Notes under the pieces: generated by a model
Seen by the model: the letters and a program-made list of their open reading frames with translations, nothing else
Databases searched by the model: none
Told to the model about the DNA's origin: nothing
Origin: an uncultured Chloroflexales bacterium
Lineage (GTDB): Bacteria > Chloroflexota > Chloroflexia > Chloroflexales > Chloroflexaceae
Direction: 5' to 3'
DNA: 64,000 nucleotides
Assembly: GCA_937902315.1 (NCBI GenBank)
Contig: CALGUG010000057.1
Coordinates: 62,001 to 126,000, forward strand
Shown here: piece by piece, positions 16,994 to 26,152 of the stretch
How the letters are laid out: every line of letters starts with the position of its first letter
Numbering within the stretch: the first letter of the stretch is position 1
Program-made: the position numbers and the translations under genes

Positions 16994-18199
16994 CTATTCG
17001 CCTTTAACTGCTGTCCACAGATCGGTGAAGACCGAGCTCTCTTCGTTGCGCTGGATCCACTCGACCCGCTCCAATACCTCGGGAGAGACCGAGAAGCCCT
17101 GCTGGTTCAGCTCTTGAAGCTCAGCTGGCAGCATTTTCTCAGCTTCGGCATTGGGCGTAATGCCAAGGATGTACTCGGCATTGATGGCCGCGATGTCGGG
17201 GCGCATTAGGAAGTTCAAGAAGACGTGAGCGGTGTAGGCGTTGGGCGAGTCTGCCAAGATCGCAAGGTTGTCTTGCCAGATGACGCCGCCCTCTTTGGGA
17301 ACAAAGAAACCTACATCCTCGTTGCCGGGGAACTCATCGCTCAGGCCCAAGCGAGCTTGGAGGGCGACCGAGTTGTAGCAGTGAGCAGCGATGATTTCGC
17401 CGCTGGCCAGCTTGCGACCCATGCTGCTGCTATCGTAAGAGGAGACGAAGGGCTTCTGAGCCTTCAGAATCTCTTCGACTTGGGCCAGGTCAGCAGAATC
17501 GGTCGAGTTGAGCGACTTGCCGATGTAGCGCAAGGCAGCGCCGGGAGTCTCGCGTTCGTCGTCGAGCATTGCGAAGCCACCCTTAGCAGAGAGTTGCTCG
17601 GCTTGGGCCGGGTCAAAGAAGATCTCCCAGCTGTCGGGCGGGGTATCGAAGTAGCTCTTGAGGTAGGCGATACCGGTCACGCCTTGGTTGTAGGGAATCG
17701 AATATTGGTTGCCCGGATCGAAGTAGAGGTCCAACTGCTCGGGCTTGAGATATTGGAAGTTGGGAAGCAAGGATTTATCGAGCTTGGCCAACAGACCATC
17801 TTTGACCATGATATCGACGGCGTAGTCCGAGGGGCCAACGATATCGTAGCCCGAGCCGCCGGTGCGTACTTTGGCGATCATGTCTTCGTTGTTGTCGAAG
17901 ACGTCGACGATCACTTGCACGCCGTACTCTTCTTGGAACATGTCGAGAATGGTCTCGTCAATATAGTCAGCCCAGTTGTAGAAGTGGAGGGTCGAAGACA
18001 GCTTGCTGCGATCGACACCATCATCAGCGCTGGCCTCGCCTGCGCTGTCGCCACTGGCGGGCGCTTCGCTGCTGGTAGGCTCAGAGCTGCTGGAACCACT
18101 GTCGGCTGGCGGCGTAGAGCTGCTAGAACTGCCTCCACAGGCTGCCAAAAGCAGCGACAAGGCTAGGAGGAGGCTAGCGATTCGGATAGGTTTAAGCAT
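16994..18199 (-). CDS. potD: Polyamine ABC transporter substrate-binding lipoprotein
   Basis: Captures spermidine/putrescine-like solutes outside the membrane and delivers them to the PotBC channel. Residues 1-21 are a lipoprotein signal with lipobox LLAAC, so C21 would be lipidated. A Ser/Pro/Glu-rich spacer follows to about residue 65, longer than in proteobacterial PotD and suited to a surface-tethered protein. The PotD fold starts at TLHFYNWADYIDETILDMFQ; GSGYDIVGPSDYAVDIM and the WQDNLAIL region fit family 1 extracellular binding proteins. AAGGAGAAACAG precedes the ATG. Last gene of the operon; the exact solute is not certain. Confidence 0.9.
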   Translation of the reverse strand: MLKPIRIASLLLALSLLLAACGGSSSSSTPPADSGSSSSEPTSSEAPASGDSAGEASADDGVDRSKLSSTLHFYNWADYIDETILDMFQEEYGVQVIVDVFDNNEDMIAKVRTGGSGYDIVGPSDYAVDIMVKDGLLAKLDKSLLPNFQYLKPEQLDLYFDPGNQYSIPYNQGVTGIAYLKSYFDTPPDSWEIFFDPAQAEQLSAKGGFAMLDDERETPGAALRYIGKSLNSTDSADLAQVEEILKAQKPFVSSYDSSSMGRKLASGEIIAAHCYNSVALQARLGLSDEFPGNEDVGFFVPKEGGVIWQDNLAILADSPNAYTAHVFLNFLMRPDIAAINAEYILGITPNAEAEKMLPAELQELNQQGFSVSPEVLERVEWIQRNEESSVFTDLWTAVKGE

Positions 18200-18262
18200 C
18201 TGTTTCTCCTTGAATATACATAGCTGCCGTTTGAGTTCTTCAATACGAACTCGAAATTGCAG

Positions 18263-19126
18263 TTAGGTACGTGGGCGTTGTACTACTTGCGAGAGTACAA
18301 CTAAGGTCATAGAGACCGCTAACATCAGGGTTGAGATCGCATTGATCTTGGGGGTAACCGCACGTTTGACCTGTGAGTAGACCTCTACAGGCAGCAGCGA
18401 GGTGCCCGGCCCTGTGGTAAAGAAGCTAATAATAAAGTCATCGAGCGAAATTGTAAAAGCGAGCAGGCCGCCGCCGATAATGCCAGGCAGAATCAGCGGA
18501 AAGGTGATGCGCCAGAAGGTTTGCCAGCTGTTGGCTCCAAGGTCATAGGCGGCTTCTTCCATGCGCTGGTCGAAGCCACGCAAACTGGCGCGCACTACGA
18601 TGACCACAAACGAAATGCTGAAGGCAATGTGCGAAATGATCACAGTTGCCAAGCCGTTGCGTAACTGAATGCCGGTTAGTTGGCGGATCAGGTTAAACGC
18701 AAACGAGAAAAATGCCAGCAATGAGAGTGCCATCACAATTTCGGGGATGACAACTGGTAGGTAGAGAAAGGCATCGTAAACAGCCCGGCCACGGAAGCGG
18801 AAGCGTTCGAGAGCTAGCGCCGTCATCGTGCCGATGATCGTCGAGACGATCATAGAGACGAAGGCGACATAGAGTGTGTTGAGGGTCGCTCCCATGAGGC
18901 GCTGGTCGCGCCAAAGTTGCTCGTACCACGACAGCGTAAAGCCGGTAAGCCGTGCACCGAAGGCGTCGGTGGTAAACGAATAGAGCACCAAAATGATGAT
19001 CGGGATGTATAGAAACATATAGGTCAGCACACTAACAACCGTTAGCGTGGTCTTACCTAGTGAGAATGGCTTTCTAGTGCTGCTTTTCTGAGCTGTTTGG
19101 CTCGACGTTTGGCTGAGATCGATCAT
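18263..19126 (-). CDS. potC: Polyamine ABC transporter permease
   Basis: A 287-residue permease with six predicted membrane spans. The cytoplasmic coupling motif is RMEEAAYDLGANSWQTFWRITFPLILPGI (the EAA loop), which contacts the PotA ATPase. The start ATGA overlaps the potB stop by four bases, indicating coupled translation. The C-terminus is hydrophilic and short. Second half of the PotBC heterodimer. Confidence 0.9.
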   Translation of the reverse strand: MIDLSQTSSQTAQKSSTRKPFSLGKTTLTVVSVLTYMFLYIPIIILVLYSFTTDAFGARLTGFTLSWYEQLWRDQRLMGATLNTLYVAFVSMIVSTIIGTMTALALERFRFRGRAVYDAFLYLPVVIPEIVMALSLLAFFSFAFNLIRQLTGIQLRNGLATVIISHIAFSISFVVIVVRASLRGFDQRMEEAAYDLGANSWQTFWRITFPLILPGIIGGGLLAFTISLDDFIISFFTTGPGTSLLPVEVYSQVKRAVTPKINAISTLMLAVSMTLVVLSQVVQRPRT

Positions 19127-20025
19127 CGGTCATCCTCCGTGGTTGATCGGAAGTAGAAGACAATCAAGATCATCAGCACAAGCATAAACATTAATGCGAG
19201 TGCTGAACCCAGCGGCCAGTTGGGCGGGTTTGCGCGCGTGAAGAGGCGTTGGAGCAGGTTGCCCAACATGTCTACTTTGGCGCCACCCAACAGGTCAGAG
19301 ACCACAAATTGGCCGACGGTTGGGATAAAGACCAAGACCGAACCTGCCGCGATACCGGGCATAGTGAGCGGCAGCATAACCCGTGTAAAGGCGCGGAACT
19401 TTGATGCGCCCAAGTCGGAGGCTGCCTGCATCAAGGTGAAGTCAAAACGGTCGATCGAGGCATAGAGCGGCAAGACCATAAAGGGAAGCTCGCCGTAGAC
19501 TAAACCGATTAAGACCGCCGTTTGGGTATTCATCAAGCTTAATCGCGGGAACCCTAAGGAGGTAACGATCCAGTTGATTAAGCCGTTATTTTGCAAAATG
19601 ATCATCCACGCATAGGTTCGCACCAAGAAGTTGGTCCAAAAGGGAATGAGCACCATAAAGAGCAGAATGGTGCGCCAACGTGGTGGGGCTTGGGCGATAA
19701 AGACCGCTAGTGGATAACCGATTATCAGACAAATGACGGTTGTCAGAATGCCTAGCCAGATGGAACGTATATAAGCGTTCACAAAAAGGCTTTCGGTGAA
19801 GAGGCGAGCATAATTGTCGAATGTAAAGATCCAGACAACGTCGCCTCGCGGCCCCGGCGTGAGAAAACTATAGATGAAGATGACCACTAAGGGCAACGCA
19901 AAAAAGAACGTTAGCCAAAACAAGCCCGGAAAGACCAAGCCAAAGACCTTGAGTCGTTCTCGGGCACGTCGTTGTTGGCTAAGCGCTTCATGCGAAGCTG
20001 GAGGAGGCACCGTTTCGATAGCCAT
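19123..20025 (-). CDS. potB: Polyamine ABC transporter permease
   Basis: A 300-residue permease with a long cytoplasmic N-terminus (about 25 residues) and six spans. Its EAA loop is LMQAASDLGASKFRAFTRVMLPLTMPGI. Phe/Trp-rich membrane segments around LVFPGLFWLTFFFALPLVVIF and WTNFLVRTYAWM are typical of PotB. It lies 15 bases downstream of potA, with GGAG before the ATG, and overlaps potC. Confidence 0.9.
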   Translation of the reverse strand: MAIETVPPPASHEALSQQRRARERLKVFGLVFPGLFWLTFFFALPLVVIFIYSFLTPGPRGDVVWIFTFDNYARLFTESLFVNAYIRSIWLGILTTVICLIIGYPLAVFIAQAPPRWRTILLFMVLIPFWTNFLVRTYAWMIILQNNGLINWIVTSLGFPRLSLMNTQTAVLIGLVYGELPFMVLPLYASIDRFDFTLMQAASDLGASKFRAFTRVMLPLTMPGIAAGSVLVFIPTVGQFVVSDLLGGAKVDMLGNLLQRLFTRANPPNWPLGSALALMFMLVLMILIVFYFRSTTEDDR

Positions 20026-20040
20026 AGTAGGTATTCTCCG

Positions 20041-21150
20041 CTACGAGGTCAAAATGAGCGCGTTCTCGACTGAACACGAGAGAATCGCGGCCTCACCCGG
20101 TTGCCAATAGGCATCGCGGTCGAGCGTCGATCGGGTATTTTGTTCCCAGACGTCGATGGTTCGACCACTTGCGAGCCGCACAATAATGCGGGTATCGCTG
20201 CCAATATAGCTGACACGTTCAACCTTCGCAGGGAAGGTATTCGCTTCGTGCTTTTGGCTATTGTTGCCATTGACGGTGCTGAGCCGTGCTTTTTCAGGAC
20301 GAAGCGAGAGCACAACACTGCTTCCCACGCTCACAGGCTGTTCTGTGTAGCCCTGCATTTCAAGCCCATCGCTGGTTTCGATGGTTGCGTACTGCCCGTT
20401 GCTTGCGCGCACGGTCCCTTCGATGAAGTTACTTTCACCGATAAAATCGGCCACAAAGCGGCAGTTGGGCCGTTCATAGATCTCGGTTGGTGTGCCGATT
20501 TGCAGCACACGCCCCGCGTTCATGACCGCGATACGGTCGCTCATGGTGAGCGCTTCCTCTTGGTCGTGTGTCACAAAAATAAAGGTGATACCCAGTTCCT
20601 CTTGAATGCGCTTGAGCTCAAACTGCATCTCTTTGCGCAGCTTTTGGTCAAGTGCACCAAGCGGCTCGTCGAGCAACAGTACCTCTGGCTCGTTCACAAG
20701 GGCGCGCGCCAAGGCAACACGCTGTTGCTGGCCGCCCGACATCTGGCGTGGATAACGATCGCCAAAAGTTGGTAGACGTACAAGCTCGAGCGCTTTTTGA
20801 ACACGTTCTTTGATTTGTTCTTTGGGAACGCGCTTCATCTCAAGGCCAAAAGCGACGTTTTGCGCAACCGTCATGTGAGGAAACAGTGCATAGGATTGGA
20901 AAACCGTATTCACGGGACGGCGATAGGGTGGAGTATTGCCCATCTCTTTCCCGTGAATCTTCAAGCGCCCGGAAGTCGGGAACTCAAAACCGGCGATCAT
21001 GCGTAGAGTTGTTGTCTTTCCGCAGCCGCTCGGGCCCAGCATCGAGAAAAACTCTCCGTCGCGGATCTGCATGCTTACATGATCCACAGCATTGACATCA
21101 CCAAAACTCTTGACGATATCATCCAACTCAATGGCAATGCCATCGTTCAC
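20041..21150 (-). CDS. potA: Polyamine ABC transporter ATP-binding protein
   Basis: Couples ATP hydrolysis to transport through PotBC. The 369-residue protein has Walker A GPSGCGKTT, Q-loop VFQSYALFPHM, signature MSGGQQQRVALARAL, Walker B VLLLDEPLGALD and switch FVTHDQEEA. A C-terminal TOBE-type regulatory domain follows from about residue 245. The start is a GTG at 21148-21150, set by the strong AGGAGG eight bases upstream; a nearby ATG is in another frame. First gene of potABCD. Confidence 0.93.
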   Translation of the reverse strand: MNDGIAIELDDIVKSFGDVNAVDHVSMQIRDGEFFSMLGPSGCGKTTTLRMIAGFEFPTSGRLKIHGKEMGNTPPYRRPVNTVFQSYALFPHMTVAQNVAFGLEMKRVPKEQIKERVQKALELVRLPTFGDRYPRQMSGGQQQRVALARALVNEPEVLLLDEPLGALDQKLRKEMQFELKRIQEELGITFIFVTHDQEEALTMSDRIAVMNAGRVLQIGTPTEIYERPNCRFVADFIGESNFIEGTVRASNGQYATIETSDGLEMQGYTEQPVSVGSSVVLSLRPEKARLSTVNGNNSQKHEANTFPAKVERVSYIGSDTRIIVRLASGRTIDVWEQNTRSTLDRDAYWQPGEAAILSCSVENALILTS

Positions 21151-21367
21151 AGGGATACCTCCTGGTGAATCGTTTCCACATTGAGGCTACGTTGCCGGGG
21201 TCGAAACAGTGCATACGTAGAACTTGGGGTAGTGTGTTCCGATTATACCATGCTTATCACAATTCTTTACAATAGTTCTATATCTTATGTCATCTCGAGA
21301 GATTCGTCTAGCATGCGATTGCAATCGCGAAAAGCTGCTATTGTAGCTTGGTTTTGGTGGCCGATCT

Positions 21368-21387
21368 GGTAGCCGGAGGCGGACGCG
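21368..21387 (+). repeat. Dispersed repeat core, copy 5
   Basis: GGTAGCCGGAGGCGGACGCG, one base from the consensus, followed by CCTGCTTGGGGCTAGCCGCC. Confidence 0.7.
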
Positions 21388-21476
21388 CCACCACCCCTGC
21401 TTGGGGCTAGCCGCCTAAACGCCAAAGCATGGCTCGGAATCTAGAAGCGACTACATTAACTTGTTCATAACTGGGG

Positions 21477-21482
21477 TATAAT
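21477..21482 (+). promoter_or_regulatory. -10 box for the M20 peptidase gene
   Basis: Perfect TATAAT about 40 bases before the start codon. The -35 region at the normal distance is poor. The ribosome-binding site AAGGGGA is near 21509-21515. Confidence 0.45.
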
Positions 21483-21521
21483 CGTAGCAATCTCCGTCTA
21501 TACACCAAAAGGGGAACGAGC

Positions 21522-22904
21522 ATGTCTACGATTCATTTTGAAGAGGTCGATAAGGCCGTTAACGAACTGCGGCCGATTATCGATCGTGTCTCTGATGAGC
21601 TGTGGGAACTTGCAGAACCGTCGCTGTTTGAAACCAAATCGGCCGAACTGTTGATTGAGGTTTTGGAAGAGCAAGGCTTCAGCATCACTAGCAAAGGCAC
21701 CTGTGGCATTCCTACTGCCTTTATCGCCGAGTGGGGCAGCGGCCAGCCGATTATCGGCTTTTTGGCCGAATACGACGCTCTGCCGGGCTTGAGCAACGAG
21801 CCAGTGCCTTACCGCAAGCCGACCCCCAGCCCAAGCGGCCATGGCTGTGGCCACAACCTGTTGGGCTCGGGTACCTTGGGTGGCGCGCTGGCGCTCAAAG
21901 AGGTGATGGAGGCTCACAATATCAAGGGCACGATTCGAGTCTATGGTTGTGCCGCCGAAGAGACCGAGGGCGCGAAGCTCTATATGGCTCGCGAAGGCCT
22001 GTTCCAAGATCTCGACGCCGCACTGCACTGGCACCCGGGAACCGATGCCCAAGTGACCAACATTCGCTCGACCGCGACCACTTCGTTGACGATCGAGTTC
22101 CATGGCCGCACCGCCCACGCTGGTGGTGCTCCGTGGTTGGGCCGCAGCGCACTGCACGCCGCTGAGCTCTTTTCGCACGGTGTCAACCTGATGCGCGAGC
22201 ACATCGAGCCGACTGCTCGTATCCACTATGTGGTCGAGAGCGGCGGTCTGGCCCCCAACATCGTGCCCGATTATGCCCGCATTCGCATGTTCGTGCGCGA
22301 CGCCGACCGTGCACACGTCGATGCGAATGTAGCTTGGGTCAAGCAGATCGCTGAGGGCGCTGCCATGGCGACCCAAACCAAGACGGTTGTTGATGTCTAC
22401 AACGGCATGTACGATCTGATGCCGAATATGCCGCTGGCAAGCGCGCTGCAGAAGCATATGGAGCGCATCGGTGTGCCGGAATATACCGATGAAGAGCGCG
22501 AATTCGCTTTGGAATTGCAGCGCAACTCGGGTGTTGAACCTACCGGTATGGCCAGTGAGGTGAGTGAACTGCCCGACGGCACCTATATGATGGGCGCTTC
22601 GACCGATGTGGGCGATGTGAGCTGGCTGACCCCGACCATGGGCTGTGGTATGCCAACTATTCCTAAGGGCATCAACCTGCACACCTGGTCGGCGACCGCC
22701 TCGCACGGCACCTCGATCGGACGCAAGGGCGCGCTCTACGCCGCTCGTGCCCTGGCCTCGCTCGGTCTGGAGCTGATGACCGATCCCGAACTGCGCAAGG
22801 CCGCTCGCGAAGATTTCGAGAAGCGCCTGGCCGGTCGCAAGTATGTCTCGGCCCTGCCCGAAGGCCAACAGATCCCGCGCGGTCTGCAGAAGGCTGCTAA
22901 CTAA
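21522..22904 (+). CDS. M20-family amidohydrolase (AbgB-like)
   Basis: A zinc-dependent amide hydrolase of the M20D group, 460 residues. Metal and catalytic motifs are visible: AEYDALPGL (about 85-93), GHGCGHNLLGSG (about 105-117), YGCAAEETEGAK (about 145-156) and LHWHPGTDA (about 172-180). The dimerisation domain (about 190-310) starts at TTSLTIEFHGRTAHAG. The overall pattern is closest to the aminobenzoyl-glutamate hydrolase subunit AbgB, but related enzymes act on many N-acyl amino acids and dipeptides, so the substrate is open. It is a single-gene unit bounded by a TATAAT box and a strong terminator. Confidence 0.88.
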   Translation: MSTIHFEEVDKAVNELRPIIDRVSDELWELAEPSLFETKSAELLIEVLEEQGFSITSKGTCGIPTAFIAEWGSGQPIIGFLAEYDALPGLSNEPVPYRKPTPSPSGHGCGHNLLGSGTLGGALALKEVMEAHNIKGTIRVYGCAAEETEGAKLYMAREGLFQDLDAALHWHPGTDAQVTNIRSTATTSLTIEFHGRTAHAGGAPWLGRSALHAAELFSHGVNLMREHIEPTARIHYVVESGGLAPNIVPDYARIRMFVRDADRAHVDANVAWVKQIAEGAAMATQTKTVVDVYNGMYDLMPNMPLASALQKHMERIGVPEYTDEEREFALELQRNSGVEPTGMASEVSELPDGTYMMGASTDVGDVSWLTPTMGCGMPTIPKGINLHTWSATASHGTSIGRKGALYAARALASLGLELMTDPELRKAAREDFEKRLAGRKYVSALPEGQQIPRGLQKAAN

Positions 22905-22923
22905 ATTTCTGCCTGAACAGCCG

Positions 22924-22966
22924 AACAGGCTCTGGATGCGATCTGAGTGCATCCAGAGCCTGTTTG
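22924..22966 (+). terminator. Intrinsic terminator after the M20 gene
   Basis: Perfect 16-base stem: AACAGGCTCTGGATGC (22924-22939) and its complement (22949-22964), with a 9-base loop, then a short T-rich tail TTTGTG. Confidence 0.88.
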
Positions 22967-23024
22967 TGTCGCTGGGCCGATAGTCATCTGGCGGCGAGGC
23001 TGCTAGCTCCCATTCGGCTGCTAG

Positions 23025-23044
23025 CGCGTCCGCCTCCGGCTATC
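23025..23044 (-). repeat. Dispersed repeat core, copy 6
   Basis: CGCGTCCGCCTCCGGCTATC in reverse orientation, carrying the same A-to-C change as copy 5. It lies between the M20 terminator and the oxidoreductase stop. Confidence 0.7.
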
Positions 23045-23115
23045 AGAGTCCATTCCAACAAAATCGGCAGCTTCGTCGCCTTCGGCGACGCTGCCTTGCG
23101 GCAGCGCTCTCGCTC

Positions 23116-26031
23116 TCAGTCTTGCAATGCCTTGCGCAGCGCCTGGGCGGGGTGTATCGCCTTGCGTTGCGAGCCGTGCCCGATCTGCTGGCGGCAGCTG
23201 ACGCCCGGCGCAACCACGATTGTATCGGGGCTGGCTTCGCGCACAGCGCCCAGCAGCCGTCGCGAGGCCATGCGGCGCGAGACCTCGAAGTGCTCGCTTT
23301 CGTAACCGAACGAGCCAGCCATACCACAGCAGCTGCTATCGACTTCGCGAACGCGGTAGTTGGGCGGTAGCGACAAAATCTTGACGGTCGCTGCGGTGCC
23401 TCCCAGCGCCTTCTGGTGACAGTGGCCGTGCAGCAAGACCTCGCGCTCATCTTGGCGGAAGTTCAACTGCAATTCGCCCTGATCGGCCAGCTTGGCAATG
23501 TACTGTTCGAAGGTGAAGCAGTTGGCCGCCACACGTGCCACTCGCTCATCGTCGGGCAGCAGGGCTTGGTAGTCGTCGATCAGCATCGACCAGTCGCTCG
23601 GCTCAAGGAAGATGATCGGCAGCCCAGCCTGAGCGAGCGGATCGAGCTTGCTCAGCGCTTGCTTGGCTTTGCGGCGCGCCAGATCGACCATACCTTTCGA
23701 GAAGGCCGGCCGACCACTATCGCTCACCGGTGCGACCTGCACCGCGCAGCCCGTCGCCTCCAAAACTTCGGTCGCAGCGATCGCCACTTCGGGGTAGCTG
23801 TAGCTGCTGAGCGTATCGCTGAACAACACGACCTCGCGCACAGCCTTGCTCGGGCGGGGGCGGCGCTTCAGCCAGCGCGGGAACGATGTTTTGGCAAAGT
23901 GCGGCAGGCTACGTTCGCTGCTGATCTTGAGGGTGCGCTCCATCAGGCGCTTGCTGAGATAGCTGCCTGTGACGGCGTTAGCGAGTGGTGCCAGCGGCCC
24001 GCTGCTGAGGCGACTCAGCTCGTCGATATAGCCGAACAGATAATCGCGCAGCGGTCGCGGCTTTTCGTCGTAGTAGTGCGCCAAAAACTCGGTCTTGAGC
24101 TTGGCCATGTCGACCGAGGAAGGACACTCCGATTTACAGGCTTTGCAGCTCACACACAGCTCAAGCGCGTGGTAGAGGCCCTCGCCCGTTAGCTCCTCAA
24201 CCGGCAGCCTGCCCGAGATGGCGGCTCGCAGCAGGTTGGCGCGACCGCGTGTGCTGTGCTCCTCTTCGCGGGTAGCCATAAAGCTGGGGCACATCGCACC
24301 CGTGGTGATCTTACGGCAAATCCCCGCGCCGTTACACATCTCGACCGCTTGGGCGAAGCCTTCGCTAAAGTGTAGCTTGGTTGTGAGTTCGATCGTTTTG
24401 TAGCTCGGCCCATAGCGCAGATGGGCGTCTTGGGGCGGCGCATCGACGATATTGCCCGGGTTGAAGAGGTTTTTGGGGTCGAAGATCTGTTTGACCTGCT
24501 TAAACAGGCCGTATAGTTCAGGCCCATAGAAGCGCTCGTTCAGCCAACTGCGCACCCGTCCGTCGCCGTGTTCGCTCGAGAGCACGCCGCCATATTCGCC
24601 CAAAAGGTCGCTGACGAACTCGCTCAGCTCGCGCATCTTTTCGATCTCTGGGGCGAGCTTGACGTTGATCAGCGGGCGAATGTGCAGACAGCCCGAGCTG
24701 GCGTGGGCGTAGTAGGTCATCTGGGTGCCGAGCTCGTCGCAGAAGCGCTGAATGCGCGGAATGTACTCTGCCAAGTGCTGGGGCGGCACCGCCGTATCTT
24801 CGATAAAGGGGATCGGCTTGTAGTCGCTGCGCACACTCATCAGCAGGTCGAGGCCGGCTTTGCGTACCTTCCAGACATTGGCCTGCTGAGCCGGATTAAG
24901 CAGAGCGGTCACTGCGCCCGTTTTGGCGCGCCGGCGCTGCAGATGGGCGATCAGATTGTCGGTCTGGGCTTTAAGTTCTGACTCGCTTTCGCCACAATAC
25001 TCAACCGCCAAGAAGCAGAAGGGTTTGCCTTGCAGGAAAGAGCGCACCAGCTTAGCGTAGATCGGCTGCTCTTCCGCCATCGAAAGGCTGAGATGGTCGA
25101 TCAGCTCGATGGCCGTGGGCGAGGTTTCCAAAATGGTGGGCACCACTTCCAACGAGGCTTGCAACGAATCGAATTCGACGATCACCAACGCGGTCTTCTT
25201 AGGGCGCGGCACCAGCTTCAGTTTGATCTCGCTGATCGCTCCCAGCGTGCCTTCCGAGCCGCTCAGCAGATTGACTAAGTTAAAGCGTGGGTCTTGGGGC
25301 AGATAGTGATCGATCGTGCCGTCGTGAATGAAGCGTGCTAGATTGTAGCCGCCGCAGCGTCGCCAGTGGCGCGGTGTGCCTTTGCGAATGATCTCGCGGT
25401 TGCCTTCGTCGCTCAGCATGGCAGCCAACGAGCGGTAGATCGCGCCTTCGCGCCCCGATTTGCGCTGATGCTGTTGCAGCTCTTCTTCGTTCAGGCCGCG
25501 CATATGGATCATGCTGCCGTCATCGAGAATGGTTTTCAGTTCCAGCACATGGTCGACCGCCATGCCGTAGACGATCGAGTGGCTGCCCGATGAGTTGTTG
25601 GCTACCACGCCGCCCATGGCAGCACGGTTGCTGCTGGCTGGGTCTGGCCCGAACTGCAGGCCGTGCGGTTTGAGTTGGGCATCTAGCACATCGAAGATAA
25701 TGCCGGGCTGGACCCGCACCCATTGCTCTTCAACATTCAGTTCGAGCAGTTGGTCGAGGTGGCGCGAAGTGTCGATCACCAATGCCTCGTTGACGGCTTG
25801 GCCCGCCAGACTGCTGCCGCCAGCGCGTGGTAAGATCGGCACATTATATTGATAGGCCAGCTCGATCGCGGCTTGCATGTCATCGGTCGTTTTGGGAATC
25901 AAAACGGCCAGCGGCATCACTTGATAGAGGCTGGCGTCGGTGCTGTAGAGCGTGCGGGTGTAGCTATCGGCGCGAACATCGCCAGCGACGCGGCGGCTTA
26001 ATTCGTGAAGAAATTCATTGATTGCGGTCAT
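23116..26031 (-). CDS. FAD/Fe-S oxidoreductase, probable D-2-hydroxyglutarate dehydrogenase (YdiJ-like)
   Basis: A 971-residue fusion. The N-terminal half is a PCMH-type FAD domain: ILPRAGGSSLAGQAV near residue 62, then NSSGSHSIVYG and LLSGSEGTLGAI. An FAD-oxidase C-terminal domain follows with HIRPLI and SSEHGDGRVRSWL. Two 4Fe-4S motifs come next: CNGAGICR...MCPSF and CVSCKACKSECP. A CCG-type domain with HGHCHQKA and SSCCGMAGSFG ends the protein. This order and length match E. coli YdiJ and its Pseudomonas relatives, which oxidise D-2-hydroxyglutarate to 2-oxoglutarate. D-lactate dehydrogenase is the alternative. The HglS and ALDH7 genes just upstream strongly favour D-2-hydroxyglutarate. 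Confidence 0.83.
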   Translation of the reverse strand: MTAINEFLHELSRRVAGDVRADSYTRTLYSTDASLYQVMPLAVLIPKTTDDMQAAIELAYQYNVPILPRAGGSSLAGQAVNEALVIDTSRHLDQLLELNVEEQWVRVQPGIIFDVLDAQLKPHGLQFGPDPASSNRAAMGGVVANNSSGSHSIVYGMAVDHVLELKTILDDGSMIHMRGLNEEELQQHQRKSGREGAIYRSLAAMLSDEGNREIIRKGTPRHWRRCGGYNLARFIHDGTIDHYLPQDPRFNLVNLLSGSEGTLGAISEIKLKLVPRPKKTALVIVEFDSLQASLEVVPTILETSPTAIELIDHLSLSMAEEQPIYAKLVRSFLQGKPFCFLAVEYCGESESELKAQTDNLIAHLQRRRAKTGAVTALLNPAQQANVWKVRKAGLDLLMSVRSDYKPIPFIEDTAVPPQHLAEYIPRIQRFCDELGTQMTYYAHASSGCLHIRPLINVKLAPEIEKMRELSEFVSDLLGEYGGVLSSEHGDGRVRSWLNERFYGPELYGLFKQVKQIFDPKNLFNPGNIVDAPPQDAHLRYGPSYKTIELTTKLHFSEGFAQAVEMCNGAGICRKITTGAMCPSFMATREEEHSTRGRANLLRAAISGRLPVEELTGEGLYHALELCVSCKACKSECPSSVDMAKLKTEFLAHYYDEKPRPLRDYLFGYIDELSRLSSGPLAPLANAVTGSYLSKRLMERTLKISSERSLPHFAKTSFPRWLKRRPRPSKAVREVVLFSDTLSSYSYPEVAIAATEVLEATGCAVQVAPVSDSGRPAFSKGMVDLARRKAKQALSKLDPLAQAGLPIIFLEPSDWSMLIDDYQALLPDDERVARVAANCFTFEQYIAKLADQGELQLNFRQDEREVLLHGHCHQKALGGTAATVKILSLPPNYRVREVDSSCCGMAGSFGYESEHFEVSRRMASRRLLGAVREASPDTIVVAPGVSCRQQIGHGSQRKAIHPAQALRKALQD

Positions 26032-26152
26032 GCCTTTTCTTTATCACAAAGCGCCAAAGCGCGAAGGCTAACGGGTAAGCACAGAGCGCTCCGCCCGTGT
26101 GTGCGAGCGAAGCGCTGCTGGAGATTTTCGAGCGCTTGTGCGCGATTGTGGC

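Larger units (their letters stand above)
21151..21521. other. Divergent spacer between potA and the M20 peptidase gene
   Basis: Holds the potA ribosome-binding site, core copy 5 (21368-21387) and a TATAAT box for the M20 gene. Nothing else is recognised. Confidence 0.5.

Noticed and set aside
21498..22952. 484-codon minus-strand frame opposite the M20 gene
   Set aside because: Shadow frame; the plus-strand protein has intact M20 metal motifs, a TATAAT box and a terminator.
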